From Parahoeflea olei (GTDB lineage: Bacteria; Pseudomonadota; Alphaproteobacteria; Rhizobiales; Rhizobiaceae), in the NCBI RefSeq assembly GCF_001703635.1, contig NZ_LQZT01000049.1, positions 96,140 to 160,139 of the forward strand: 64,000 nt of DNA, given 5' to 3'. The position numbers and the translations under genes are program-made. The notes below the pieces were generated by a model that saw only the letters and a list, made by a program, of their open reading frames with translations, did not search any database and was not told the origin of the DNA. Below, one piece after another: positions 52,701 to 61,801 of this stretch. Position 1 is the stretch's first letter, and each line of letters begins with the position of its first letter.

Positions 52701-53903
52701 TTGCTCCGAAACCGTCTTCCGCTCCTCGAGTTTCCTCCGCCCCGGCCCGGCGTGAATGCCTTCGCGACGCTCGCCGCCTGCGAGGCCTCGGCGCGGGCGA
52801 CGCTGATCTCGGTCTATCCGGTGCTGATGTTCCGGGCGCTCGGCAGTGCCGCGGCGGTCTCGGAGATCTATGTGCTGATCGGATGCTCCGCGCTGGCCTG
52901 CGCGCTCGGGGTGCCGCTGCTCGCCCGCCATGTGCCGCGGCGCTGGCTCTACACGCTCGGCATCCTGATCCTGATCGCCGGAAGCGTGATCGGTGGGTTC
53001 TTCCCGGCGCGCTTCGTGCCGTTGGCGGTCGCTGCCAATTCCATCGGGCTGGTGATCGTGGCGGTCTGCTTCAATGCCTATGTGATGGATTATGTCGAGC
53101 GCGCCTCGATGGGGCGCAACGAAAGCCGCCGGCTTCTGTTCAGCGGCATCCCCTGGAGCGTCGGTCCGTTCCTGGGCGTGCTGCTGATGGACATTCACCC
53201 GCAGATCCCGTTCCTGATTTCGATCGCGGCCTGCCTGGTGATGCTGGCCTTCTTCTGGCACCTGCGGCTTGGTAACGGCAAGGCGATCACCAAGGCGCGG
53301 CGTCCGCCCGCCAATCCGCTGCGCTACGTGCCGCGTTTCTTCCGCCAGCCGACGCTGCTGGCAGGCTGGTTCTACGCCACGCTCCGCTCGGTCGGATGGT
53401 CGATCTACATCATCTATCTGCCGATCTTCGCGGTCAAATCCGGGCTCAGCGACCAGATCGGCGGGCTGGCGCTGTCGATTTCCAACGGCTTCCTGTTCCT
53501 GACGCCGCTGATGCTCGGCTATCTGCAGAAAACCGGCGTGCGCACCGCGCTCGTCACCGGCTTTGCCGGCAGCGGCGCGCTGTTCGTGGTCGCCACGCTG
53601 GTATCGGATTATCCATGGCCGGCGATCGCCATCCTGCTGTCGGGCACGCTGTTCCTGATCCTGCTCGACATCTGCGGCGGGCTGCCGTTCCTGCTCACCG
53701 TCAAGCCCTCCGAGCGCACCGAGATGGCGGCGGTCTACTCGACCTTCCGCGATGTCGCCTCGGTCGGATCGCCGGTCTTCGTGCGGCTGGTGCTCGCCTT
53801 CGTGCCGGTGCAGGGCGTCTTCGCCGCAACCGGCGTGCTTCTGCTCGGCTGCGCGCTGATCGCACGCCGCACCCATCCCGGCCTCGGCCTGCGCCGCCAC
53901 TGA
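52701..53903 (+). CDS. Major facilitator superfamily transporter
   Basis: This 400-residue protein has about twelve membrane helices, with a central cytoplasmic loop (LRLGNGKAITKARRPPANPL). It lacks a strong MFS A-motif but has LLSGTLFLILLDICGGLPFL and a family-typical TEMAAVYSTFRDVASVGSP near the end. The best start I can offer is a TTG at 52701; the true start may be further downstream at one of the codons before the first helix. The transported compound is unknown. It is alone in its direction, 196 bases after the PPOX gene. Confidence 0.78.
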   Translation: MLRNRLPLLEFPPPRPGVNAFATLAACEASARATLISVYPVLMFRALGSAAAVSEIYVLIGCSALACALGVPLLARHVPRRWLYTLGILILIAGSVIGGFFPARFVPLAVAANSIGLVIVAVCFNAYVMDYVERASMGRNESRRLLFSGIPWSVGPFLGVLLMDIHPQIPFLISIAACLVMLAFFWHLRLGNGKAITKARRPPANPLRYVPRFFRQPTLLAGWFYATLRSVGWSIYIIYLPIFAVKSGLSDQIGGLALSISNGFLFLTPLMLGYLQKTGVRTALVTGFAGSGALFVVATLVSDYPWPAIAILLSGTLFLILLDICGGLPFLLTVKPSERTEMAAVYSTFRDVASVGSPVFVRLVLAFVPVQGVFAATGVLLLGCALIARRTHPGLGLRRH

Positions 53904-53942
53904 CCGTCGCCCGGCCCCAGCGCCCGGAAGCGGGCGCCAGGC

Positions 53943-54983
53943 TCAGATCGGCAGCGGATGCTCCCGCCGGGCGGCGGCGATGTCGTCGAGCACCTCCGCG
54001 GACAGAAGCAGGTCCTTGGCGTCGATCGCGGTCCTGAGCTGGTCCATCGTGGTGGCGCCGATGATCGCCGATGTCATGAAGGCCCGCGTCAGGCAGAAGG
54101 CGATCGCCATTTGCGCGGGGTCGAGCCCGTGTTTTGCCGCCACGTCGAGATAGGCCGCGGTGGCGGCCTCGGTGCGCGGCCCCCAGCGTCCGCCGAGCTC
54201 CGGCGTAAGCGTCCGGCGCGAGCCCTCGGGAATGACGTCGCCCTGGTACTTGCCCGTCAGGATGCCCGCCGCCAGCGGGGAGAAGGCGAGCAGGCCGACA
54301 TCCTCGTGATGGGAGAGTTCGGCGAGGTCTGTGTCGAACATCCGGCAGATCAGGTTGTATTCGTTCTGGATCGAGGCCACGCGCGGCAGCCCGTGCTCTT
54401 CCGACAGGCGCAGGAACTGCATGGTGCCCCAGGCGCTTTCGTTGGAAAGCCCGATGGCCCGGATCTTGCCGGCGCGGACGGCATCGCCGAGGCCTTCGAG
54501 CGTGGCGTGCAGGTCGGCGACGGTCGTGTGCTTGTCCTGCTGCTCCGGCGCGAAGCTCCAGTGCTTGCGGAAATGGTAGGAGCCGCGATTCGGCCAGTGC
54601 AGCTGGTAGAGGTCGATGTGATCGACGCCGAGCCGCTTCAGGCTGCCGTCGACCGCCTCCATCACCGAGGCGCGGGTGAACCCCTCTCCGTCGCGGATCC
54701 AGCTGTTGCCGTTGCCGGTCATCTTTGTGGCCAGCACCACGTCGCCGCGCCGGCCCGAGGCGCGGAACCAGGAGCCGGTGATCTCCTCGGTGCGGCCTTG
54801 CGTCTCCTTGCGCGGCGGGGTCGGGTACATTTCCGCCGCATCGAAGAAATTGACGCCTTCGCCGAGCGCGTAATCCATCTGCGCGTGCGCCTCGGCCTCG
54901 GTGTTCTGCTGTCCCCAGGTCATCGTGCCGAGGCAGATTTCGCTCACCATGATGCCGGTGCGTCCGAGCTGGTTGAATTTCAT
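53943..54983 (-). CDS. Aldo/keto reductase (Tas-like)
   Basis: This 346-residue NADP(H)-dependent oxidoreductase has the aldo/keto reductase barrel. The catalytic Asp and Tyr are in GVNFFDAAEMYPTPPRKE, the Lys in VLATKMTG and the His in DLYQLHWPNRG. The C-terminal region has FSPLAAGILTGKYQG, which is typical. The longer PTPPRKETQGRTEEITG loop and overall length place it near the Tas group. The physiological substrate is unknown. The ATG is preceded by GGAAGGAACC. It stands alone, convergent with the MFS gene. Confidence 0.92.
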   Translation of the reverse strand: MKFNQLGRTGIMVSEICLGTMTWGQQNTEAEAHAQMDYALGEGVNFFDAAEMYPTPPRKETQGRTEEITGSWFRASGRRGDVVLATKMTGNGNSWIRDGEGFTRASVMEAVDGSLKRLGVDHIDLYQLHWPNRGSYHFRKHWSFAPEQQDKHTTVADLHATLEGLGDAVRAGKIRAIGLSNESAWGTMQFLRLSEEHGLPRVASIQNEYNLICRMFDTDLAELSHHEDVGLLAFSPLAAGILTGKYQGDVIPEGSRRTLTPELGGRWGPRTEAATAAYLDVAAKHGLDPAQMAIAFCLTRAFMTSAIIGATTMDQLRTAIDAKDLLLSAEVLDDIAAARREHPLPI

Positions 54984-55091
54984 GAGGCCGGTTCCTTCCG
55001 TTCGACTTTGCGCCGCACAATAGTCATGGGAGCCTCGCGCGCAAGCTGCGGCACGCGTGGCCCGCAGGACTGACCGGTGCGCTGCGCCGTC

Positions 55092-56018
55092 TTACAGAAG
55101 CCAGGCGACGTAACCGCCATAGACGGCAAGCATTGCAATCCCCGCGCCGCGGCCGATCCGCCCGGCCAGCATGATCAAGGCGCTGAGCGCCACCGAGACG
55201 GCGAGCATGAACGGGATGTCGAAGGTGGCGATCGACGGGTCGACCGGCACCGGCGTGACGATCGCGGTCACGCCGAGAATGCCCAGGATATTGAAGATGT
55301 TGGAGCCCACCACATTGCCGAGCGCCACATCGGCGTGGCGGCGGAAGGCGGCGACCACCGAGGTCGCCAGTTCCGGCAGGCTGGTGCCGACGGCGACGAT
55401 GGTGAGCCCGATCACCGCCTCGGAAATACCAAAGCCCTGGGCGATGGCGATGGCCGCGTCGATCAGCAGTTCCGCGCCGAAGAACAGGCCGCCAAGGCCG
55501 CCCACGATATAGACCGCTTCCCACAGGCCGCCGACATGGATCGCGGTGGTTTCGTCATCCGCGTCCGCGCGGTTGCGGTCGGTGAGGGTCACGAAGACCA
55601 GGTAGCCCAGCAGCGCCGCGACCATCACCACGCCGAATTTGAGGTCGATCACGCCCCAGAAGCCCAGACCCAGCATCACCACGGCGGCAACCAGCATCAT
55701 GACGAGATCGCGCCCCAGATTGCGAATGCGCGCATTGATCGGCGAGATCGCCGCGGCGAGGCCGAGAATCAACAGGATGTTGGCGGTGTTGGAGCCCACC
55801 ACATTGCCCACCGCAATTGCCGGCGCATTGTCGAGCGCGGCCTGGAGCGAGACCAGAAGCTCCGGCAGCGAGGTGCCGAACCCCACCACCGTGAGCCCGA
55901 TCAGCAGCGGCGGCATGCCGAGCCGGTTGGCGAGCGAGACCGCGCCGCGCACCAGGAATTCCGCACCGGCGGTCAGCAGCACAAGCCCGGCTGCAAGCAT
56001 CAGCACATTGGACAGCAT
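55092..56018 (-). CDS. Calcium/sodium antiporter (CaCA family, YrbG-like)
   Basis: This 308-residue membrane protein has ten or so helices arranged as two inverted repeats. Each contains the ion-binding alpha motif: GLTVVGFGTSLPELLVSL with VVGSNTANIL in the first half, and GLTIVAVGTSLPELATSV with VVGSNIFNIL in the second. These Glu and Asn residues coordinate cations. The family exchanges calcium for sodium. An acidic loop (DDETTAIHV) separates the halves. A GGAAAC precedes the ATG. It is transcribed alone. Confidence 0.93.
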   Translation of the reverse strand: MLSNVLMLAAGLVLLTAGAEFLVRGAVSLANRLGMPPLLIGLTVVGFGTSLPELLVSLQAALDNAPAIAVGNVVGSNTANILLILGLAAAISPINARIRNLGRDLVMMLVAAVVMLGLGFWGVIDLKFGVVMVAALLGYLVFVTLTDRNRADADDETTAIHVGGLWEAVYIVGGLGGLFFGAELLIDAAIAIAQGFGISEAVIGLTIVAVGTSLPELATSVVAAFRRHADVALGNVVGSNIFNILGILGVTAIVTPVPVDPSIATFDIPFMLAVSVALSALIMLAGRIGRGAGIAMLAVYGGYVAWLL

Positions 56019-56211
56019 CCGTGTTTCCTTCGCCTGCCGGGGCCATGCCCGGGCAAATCACATGAGCGACGCGCGGCAGTGCCGGTAGAGGATCGGCCCC
56101 GACCGGCACGCGAGCGGCGCGGCACCGGCCCGGTCCCGGGCCCGGGGCGGTTCTGGGCCGGCATCGTACTTGGCTGCGCCCGGCGCCTATGCTCCGGGGT
56201 CCCCGATCCGG

Positions 56212-56493
56212 TCAATCCGCGTTTTCGGGATTCAGTTCGGCAGCGATCGCAAGCTTGGTGATCATCCAGGTGGCCCACAGCGCCGCCGGCACGAACAGGG
56301 CCAGCAAGACGATGTCGCCGGTGGTGCCAAGGCCGAAGACGCCATCAAGTGCCCAGACCGCGGCGGCGGTGCCGAGCCAGATTTCCGTGCCGATCAGCAC
56401 AATGGCGCCGATGGCGGTAAGAAATGCGGCAATCTTGGTCTTGGTCGGGGCGGAGGAAGCAAGCGGGGCGGCGTGCGACGCGGTGTGCGACAT
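56212..56493 (-). CDS. Small two-helix membrane protein
   Basis: I do not recognise this 93-residue protein. The N-terminal 20 residues are Ala/Ser/His-rich (MSHTASHAAPLASSAPTK). Two strong hydrophobic segments follow (about residues 24-50 and 58-82), the second reading IVLLALFVPAALWATWMI. I chose the ATG at 56493 rather than one 20 codons earlier because the extension is arginine-rich and looks like leader. It is divergent from fabD. Nothing suggests a partner. Confidence 0.62.
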   Translation of the reverse strand: MSHTASHAAPLASSAPTKTKIAAFLTAIGAIVLIGTEIWLGTAAAVWALDGVFGLGTTGDIVLLALFVPAALWATWMITKLAIAAELNPENAD

Positions 56494-56658
56494 CGTGGTG
56501 TTTCCAATGGAGCGCTGCGGGAGTCGAGCGCGACGGCGAAGATGTGATCGCAAGCCATGGCGAATTCAAGGCTCCAGCATGCCCGGAGCGCAAAAATATT
56601 GGCAGTCGCAGTACCGGCCCGGCGGAACCGGGACAGGGGGGGCTGGCGGGGTCGAACC

Positions 56659-56687
56659 TTGACACACGCCGCGCGAATGTGAATTGA
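56659..56687 (+). promoter_or_regulatory. Possible promoter of fabD
   Basis: A perfect -35 box TTGACA (56659-56664) is followed after 17 bases by a poor -10 match, AATTGA (56682-56687), about 37 bases upstream of fabD. The -35 is convincing, the -10 is not. Confidence 0.35.
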
Positions 56688-56723
56688 AGCGGCAAACGAC
56701 ACGACAGGATCGGAGCGCGCGAC

Positions 56724-57677
56724 ATGGCCACAGCATTCACTTTCCCGGGACAGGGCAGCCAGGCAGTCGGCATGGGCAAGGATCTGGCGGAGGCCTTTGC
56801 CGAAGCCCGGGCCGTCTTCGACGAGGTTGACGAGGCGCTCGGCGAAAAGCTCTCAGCGGTGATCTTCGAAGGTCCGGAAGAGACGCTGACGCTGACGGCG
56901 AACGCCCAGCCGGCGCTGATGGCGGTGTCGATGGCGCTGGTCCGGGTGCTCGAAGCGCGCGGGCTCGACCTGAAAAAGACCGCGAGCTACGTGGCCGGCC
57001 ACTCGCTCGGCGAATATTCCGCGCTGTGTGCCGCAGGCATGTTCTCGATCGCCGACACCGCGCGGTTGCTCAGGATTCGCGGCAACGCCATGCAGGCCGC
57101 GGTTCCTGCGGGCGAGGGCGCGATGGCCGCGATCATCGGTCTCGAAGCCGGCGATGTCGAAGCCGCCTGCGAAGAGGGCCGCGCACTCGGCCCGGTGCAG
57201 GTCGCCAATGACAATGGCGGGGGCCAGCTGGTGATTTCCGGGCTCAAGCCCGCCGTCGAGGCGGCGGCAGCGGCCGCCACCGGCAAGGGCGCCAAGCGCG
57301 CGCTGATGCTGCCGGTCTCCGCGCCGTTCCATTCCTCGCTGATGCAGCCCGCGGCCGAGGCCATGCGCGAAGCGCTCGCCGGCGTCGCCCGCTCGGCCCC
57401 GGTCGTCCCGCTCGTCGCCAATGTGCGCGCAGCGCCCGTCACCGATCCCGACGAGATCGTCGGCCTGCTGGTCGAGCAGGTGACCGGCCAGGTGCGCTGG
57501 CGCGAGACGGTCGAATGGTTTGCCGCAAACGGAGTGACGACGCTCGCCGAAATCGGCTCGGGCAAGGTGCTCACGGGGTTGGCCCGCCGCATCGACCGGA
57601 CCGTGACCGGCCTGAACGTGGCCGGCGCCGCCGACATCGACCCGTTTCTGGCCGCAATCTCCGGCCAGACCGGCTGA
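56724..57677 (+). CDS. fabD: Malonyl-CoA:ACP transacylase FabD
   Basis: FabD loads malonyl groups onto acyl carrier protein for fatty acid synthesis. The 317-residue protein starts ATAFTFPGQGSQAVGMGKDL and has the nucleophile Ser94 in GHSLGEYSA; the histidine of the dyad is in VSAPFHSSLMQPAAE. The downstream LAEIGSGKVLTGLARRI completes the fold. It is the first gene of the fab block, followed by fabG after 63 bases. Confidence 0.96.
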   Translation: MATAFTFPGQGSQAVGMGKDLAEAFAEARAVFDEVDEALGEKLSAVIFEGPEETLTLTANAQPALMAVSMALVRVLEARGLDLKKTASYVAGHSLGEYSALCAAGMFSIADTARLLRIRGNAMQAAVPAGEGAMAAIIGLEAGDVEAACEEGRALGPVQVANDNGGGQLVISGLKPAVEAAAAAATGKGAKRALMLPVSAPFHSSLMQPAAEAMREALAGVARSAPVVPLVANVRAAPVTDPDEIVGLLVEQVTGQVRWRETVEWFAANGVTTLAEIGSGKVLTGLARRIDRTVTGLNVAGAADIDPFLAAISGQTG

Positions 57678-57740
57678 ACCGCAGATACCATCCTGGCCTC
57701 CAAGCAGGCGGAACCGAAAACGACCCCGAAAGGACTTCCC

Positions 57741-58478
57741 ATGTTCGACCTGACCGGCCGCAAGGCCCTGGTGACCGGCGCAACCGGCGGAATCGGCGAG
57801 GCGATCGCGCGCCAGCTCCATGCCCGCGGCGCGACCGTCGGCATCCACGGAACCCGCGTCGAGCGGCTTGAGGCGCTGGCCGCCGATCTGGGCGAGCGGG
57901 TGCTGATGCTGCCCGCCGACCTGTCCGACCGCGAGGCGGTCTCCGCGCTCGGCAAGAAGGCCGAAGCCGATCTCGAGGGCGTCGACATCCTCGTCAACAA
58001 TGCCGGAATCACCCAGGACGGGCTGTTCGTGCGCATGAGCGACGAGGCCTGGGACAAGGTGATGGAGGTCAACCTGACCGCCGTGTTCCGCCTCACCCGT
58101 GAACTCGCCCATCCGATGATGAAGCGCCGCCACGGCCGCATCATCAACATCACCTCCGTGGTCGGCGTGGCCGGCAACCCGGGGCAGGCGAACTATTGCG
58201 CCGCCAAGGCCGGGATGATCGGCTTTTCCAAGAGCCTCGCCCAGGAGATCGCCCCGCGCAACGTCACCGTCAACTGCGTCGCCCCGGGCTTTGTCGAAAG
58301 TGCCATGACCGAAAAGCTCAACGACAAGCAGAAAGAGACGATCATGGGCGCGATTCCGATGCGCCGCATGGGCTCGGGCGCGGAAATCGCCTCGGCGGTC
58401 ACCTGGCTTGCCTGCGACGAAGCCGCCTATGTCACCGGCCAGACCATCCATGTCAACGGCGGCATGCTGATGGTTTGA
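57741..58478 (+). CDS. fabG: 3-oxoacyl-ACP reductase FabG
   Basis: FabG reduces 3-oxoacyl-ACP with NADPH. The 245-residue short-chain dehydrogenase has the cofactor motif TGATGGIGEAIA, NNAG (DILVNNAGITQDG), the active-site Ser in NITSVVGVAGN, Tyr152 and Lys156 (NYCAAKAG), and the C-terminal TGQTIHVNGGMLMV. AAAGGA precedes the ATG. Its position between fabD and acpP confirms the role in fatty acid synthesis rather than in another pathway. Confidence 0.96.
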   Translation: MFDLTGRKALVTGATGGIGEAIARQLHARGATVGIHGTRVERLEALAADLGERVLMLPADLSDREAVSALGKKAEADLEGVDILVNNAGITQDGLFVRMSDEAWDKVMEVNLTAVFRLTRELAHPMMKRRHGRIINITSVVGVAGNPGQANYCAAKAGMIGFSKSLAQEIAPRNVTVNCVAPGFVESAMTEKLNDKQKETIMGAIPMRRMGSGAEIASAVTWLACDEAAYVTGQTIHVNGGMLMV

Positions 58479-58627
58479 GGCGGGGCCGGGCAGGGTGGGC
58501 AATTCGCCGCTGCGGCGCATTTTCCGGCTTTGCCCGATTGCCAAACCGTGGTACTTCGCCCGCGCCGGATGCGTGATGCGCATCGGCTTCGGGCCGGGAA
58601 AAACTGCTGAAATCCACAGCTTCGGCT

Positions 58628-58656
58628 TTGACGGAACCGGGGCCAGCGCATAAAAA
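58628..58656 (+). promoter_or_regulatory. Promoter of acpP
   Basis: TTGACG (58628-58633), a 17-base spacer and TAAAAA (58651-58656) lie about 80 bases upstream of acpP. They would let acpP be made at a higher level than fabG, in line with its high demand. The boxes are read from sequence; use is inferred. Confidence 0.6.
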
Positions 58657-58735
58657 AGCGTTACGAGCTTGATTACCCATGCTTGCGCAGGTAACGAAGC
58701 GCAACACCAATTTGAAACAGGTCGAGGAAACCGAC

Positions 58736-58972
58736 ATGAGCGACATCGCAGACCGCGTAAAAAAAATCGTCATCGAACATCTGGGCGTTGACGCTGAGAA
58801 GGTGAACGAAGGCGCAAGCTTCATTGATGATCTTGGTGCGGACTCGCTCGACACCGTCGAACTGGTGATGGCATTCGAAGAAGAATTCGGCGTCGAGATC
58901 CCCGATGACGCGGCCGACACCATCCTGACCGTCGGCGACGCGGTCAAGTTCATCACCAAGGCCCAGGCCTGA
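58736..58972 (+). CDS. acpP: Acyl carrier protein
   Basis: ACP carries growing acyl chains on a phosphopantetheine arm. The 78-residue acidic protein has the attachment site Ser37 in DDLGADSLDTVELVM and the typical helices (FEEEFGVEIPDDAADTILTV). I start at the ATG preceded by GAGGAAACC rather than at an upstream ATG. It has its own promoter upstream and a hairpin terminator downstream, so it can be expressed as a single-gene unit. Confidence 0.98.
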   Translation: MSDIADRVKKIVIEHLGVDAEKVNEGASFIDDLGADSLDTVELVMAFEEEFGVEIPDDAADTILTVGDAVKFITKAQA

Positions 58973-59013
58973 GTGGATGTGAGACGACGGGCGGCCTCTT
59001 CGCTGCCTTCAGG

Positions 59014-59040
59014 ACCGGCGCAGCACCTGCGCCGGTTCGT
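59014..59040 (+). terminator. Terminator/attenuator between acpP and fabF
   Basis: A perfect 10-base-pair GC-rich stem (59014-59023 with 59027-59036, loop CAC) is followed by TCGTTGCTTTTC. It lies about 40 bases after acpP and should end most acpP transcripts, with some read-through to fabF possible. Confidence 0.7.
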
Positions 59041-59071
59041 TGCTTTTCTGGTATGACTGGGGATTAGGACG

Positions 59072-60334
59072 ATGCGAAGAGTCGTCATTACCGGAACAGG
59101 TGTGGTTTCTCCGCTCGGCTGCGGCACCGAGATCACGTGGACCCGGCTGATAGCCGGCCACAACGCGGCTTCGCGCGTCACGGCATTCGACGTCAGCGAC
59201 ATCGCCGCCCAGATTGCCTGTTCCGTCCCCACCGATCCCTCGCTGGAAGGCAGCTTCAATCCCGATGACTGGATGGAGCCCAAGGAACAGCGCAAGATCG
59301 ACAAATTCATCCTGTTCGGCGTGGCAGCCGCCGACATGGCGCTGAAAGATGCCGGCTGGCACCCCGAAAGCCGCGAGGACCAGATCGCCACCGGCGTGAT
59401 GATCGGTTCCGGCGTGGGCGGCCTCGAAGGCATCGTCGAAGCGGGCTACACGCTGCGCGACAAGGGCCCGCGGCGGGTCTCTCCCTTCTTCATTCCGGGA
59501 CGCCTGATCAACCTGGTCTCGGGCCAGGTGTCGATTCGCCACGGCTTGCGCGGCCCCAACCACGCGGTCGTCACCGCCTGCTCGACCGGCGCGCACGCGA
59601 TCGGCGATGCCGCCCGGCTGATCGCGCTCGGCGATGCCGATGTGATGGTGGCTGGCGGCGCGGAAGCCGCGATCTGCCGCATCGGCCTCGCGGGCTTTGC
59701 CGCCTGCAAGGCGCTCTCGACCGCCTTCAACGACACGCCCGAAAAGGCTTCGCGCCCCTATGACCGTGACCGCGACGGGTTCGTCATGGGCGAGGGGGCG
59801 GCCACCGTCGTGCTCGAAGAGCTCGAGCATGCGAAAGCGCGTGGCGCCAACATCATCGCCGAAGTGGTGGGGTACGGCCTGTCGGGCGACGCCTATCACA
59901 TCACCGCCCCCGCCGAGGACGGCGACGGCGCCTATCGCTGCATGCAGATGGCGCTCAAGCGCGCGGGCCTCACCCCCGCCGACGTCGATTACATCAATGC
60001 CCACGGCACCTCGACCATGGCCGACACGATCGAGCTCGGCGCGGTCGAACGGCTGGTGGGCGAGGCCGCGTCGGGGATTTCGATGTCCTCGACCAAATCG
60101 GCCATCGGCCATCTGCTCGGCGCCGCCGGGGCGATGGAAGCGGTGTTCGCAGCGCTGGCGATCCGCGACAATGTCGCCCCGCCAACCCTCAATCTCGACA
60201 ATCCCGACGTCGAGACCAAGATCGACCTGGTGCCCAAGGCCGCGCGCAAGCGGCAGATCGACGTGGCCCTGTCCAATTCCTTCGGCTTCGGCGGCACCAA
60301 CGCCTCGCTGGTTCTCAAGCGGTTTGCGGAATAG
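59072..60334 (+). CDS. fabF: 3-oxoacyl-ACP synthase II FabF
   Basis: FabF condenses malonyl-ACP with acyl-ACP to lengthen fatty acids. The 420-residue thiolase-fold protein has the catalytic Cys170 (VVTACSTGAHA), and the two histidines in YINAHGTSTMA and KSAIGHLLGAAGAM. The N-terminal VVITGTGVVSPLGCG and C-terminal NSFGFGGTNASLVLKRF are typical. It follows acpP after a terminator-like hairpin. Confidence 0.97.
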   Translation: MRRVVITGTGVVSPLGCGTEITWTRLIAGHNAASRVTAFDVSDIAAQIACSVPTDPSLEGSFNPDDWMEPKEQRKIDKFILFGVAAADMALKDAGWHPESREDQIATGVMIGSGVGGLEGIVEAGYTLRDKGPRRVSPFFIPGRLINLVSGQVSIRHGLRGPNHAVVTACSTGAHAIGDAARLIALGDADVMVAGGAEAAICRIGLAGFAACKALSTAFNDTPEKASRPYDRDRDGFVMGEGAATVVLEELEHAKARGANIIAEVVGYGLSGDAYHITAPAEDGDGAYRCMQMALKRAGLTPADVDYINAHGTSTMADTIELGAVERLVGEAASGISMSSTKSAIGHLLGAAGAMEAVFAALAIRDNVAPPTLNLDNPDVETKIDLVPKAARKRQIDVALSNSFGFGGTNASLVLKRFAE

Positions 60335-60451
60335 GGCGCCGGCGCGATACCGGCGCCTGCACCTTGTCCAAAACCGGCATTTCGCCACATTGAGCGGTAA
60401 AGACACAGTTCAGGGTTCTGCCCTGTTTCAATTCGAGCGGAGATTGACCTC

Positions 60452-61672
60452 GTGACCGACCGCGATACTGAAAACAAGGGATTCTTCGGCCGCGCAGGCG
60501 ACAAGAAGGCCGGCTCTTCCGGCCCGATCGTGCCGGTCTCTCCCTCCCAGGCATTGAAACCCGAAAAGCCGCCGCAGCCGCCCAAGCGCTCGCGCCGCGC
60601 GCGCAGCCAGGTCGTGGTGTTCCTGAACTTCCTCTTGTCCCTGGTCATCTTCGTCGCCATCATCGGCATCGGCGTGTTCTGGTACGGCAAGACCGAGTTC
60701 GAAGGCCCGGGCCCGCTCGACCAGACCACCGATTTCATGGTGCGCGAGGGTGCCGGTCTCAACCAGATCGCGGCCGGGCTCGAACGCCAGGGCATCATCG
60801 CCAACCAGCGCATCTTCTCGCTCGGCGCCAAGAGCATGCTGGGCGAAGACACGCTCAAGGCCGGCGAATACGAGATCAAGGCGCATGCCTCGATGCGCGA
60901 CATCGTCGACCTGATGCAGTCGGGCAAGTCGATCCTGCATTCCTTCACCGTGCCCGAAGGCCAGACCGTGGAACAGGTGTTCGCCCGCCTGCGCGCCGAT
61001 CCGATGCTCGAAGGCGACCTGCCCGAGGAAATGCCCGCCGAAGGCGCGCTGCTGCCGGAAACCTACAAGTTCTCGCGCGGCACCACCCGCGCCGAAATCC
61101 TCGAACAGATGATCAAGGCGCAGACCCGGGCGCTCGCCGGCATCTGGCAACGGCGCGACCCCGACCTGCCGCTGGAAACGCCCGAGGAGCTGGTCATTCT
61201 CGCCTCGATCGTCGAGAAGGAGACCGCCCGCGCCGACGAGCGGCCGCGCGTGGCCGGCGTCTTTATCAACCGGCTCAATCGCGGCATGCGCCTGCAATCC
61301 GACCCGACCATCATCTACGGCCTGTTCGGCGGCGCCGGAAAGCCGGCCGACCGGCCGATCTACAAGTCCGACGTGGACAAGGCGACGCCCTACAACACCT
61401 ATATCATCAACGGGCTTCCGCCGACGCCGATCGCCAATCCCGGCCGCGAGGCGATGGAGGCGGTGGCCAATCCGTCGCGCACCAAGGATCTCTACTTCGT
61501 CGCCGACGGCACCGGCGGGCACGCCTTCGCCGAAACGCTCGACGACCACAATACCAATGTCGCCCGCTGGCGCAGGCTCGAGGCCGAGCAGCAGAAGGCG
61601 GCCCGCGAAGCCGAGGCAAAGGCCGCCGCGGAAGCGGCCGCAGCCAGCGAAAAGCCTGCGACGGACAACTGA
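60452..61672 (+). CDS. mltG: Endolytic transglycosylase MltG (YceG family)
   Basis: MltG cleaves nascent peptidoglycan strands at the inner membrane. The 406-residue protein has a basic N-terminal cytoplasmic part (KPPQPPKRSRRARSQ), one membrane helix (about residues 52-74), a LysM-like region (FTVPEGQTVEQVFARL) and the catalytic domain with Glu in VILASIVEKETARADER. Family-typical LQSDPTIIYGL and YNTYIINGLPPTPIANPG follow. It starts at a GTG at 60452, the only start that gives the intact N-terminus, and ends with an Ala/Glu-rich coil. The place after fabF is standard in rhizobia. Confidence 0.93.
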   Translation: MTDRDTENKGFFGRAGDKKAGSSGPIVPVSPSQALKPEKPPQPPKRSRRARSQVVVFLNFLLSLVIFVAIIGIGVFWYGKTEFEGPGPLDQTTDFMVREGAGLNQIAAGLERQGIIANQRIFSLGAKSMLGEDTLKAGEYEIKAHASMRDIVDLMQSGKSILHSFTVPEGQTVEQVFARLRADPMLEGDLPEEMPAEGALLPETYKFSRGTTRAEILEQMIKAQTRALAGIWQRRDPDLPLETPEELVILASIVEKETARADERPRVAGVFINRLNRGMRLQSDPTIIYGLFGGAGKPADRPIYKSDVDKATPYNTYIINGLPPTPIANPGREAMEAVANPSRTKDLYFVADGTGGHAFAETLDDHNTNVARWRRLEAEQQKAAREAEAKAAAEAAAASEKPATDN

Positions 61673-61801
61673 CCGGGGGAGGCGCGGGACACAAGACCCG
61701 CGCCGTGGCAAGACCGGCCGGCCGCTTGGCCGGCTGAAGAACGCAAAGGGTCCCGTCGGGCGCGCCATCTTGGCATGCGCGGGACACCACAAGGGGGTGG
61801 C

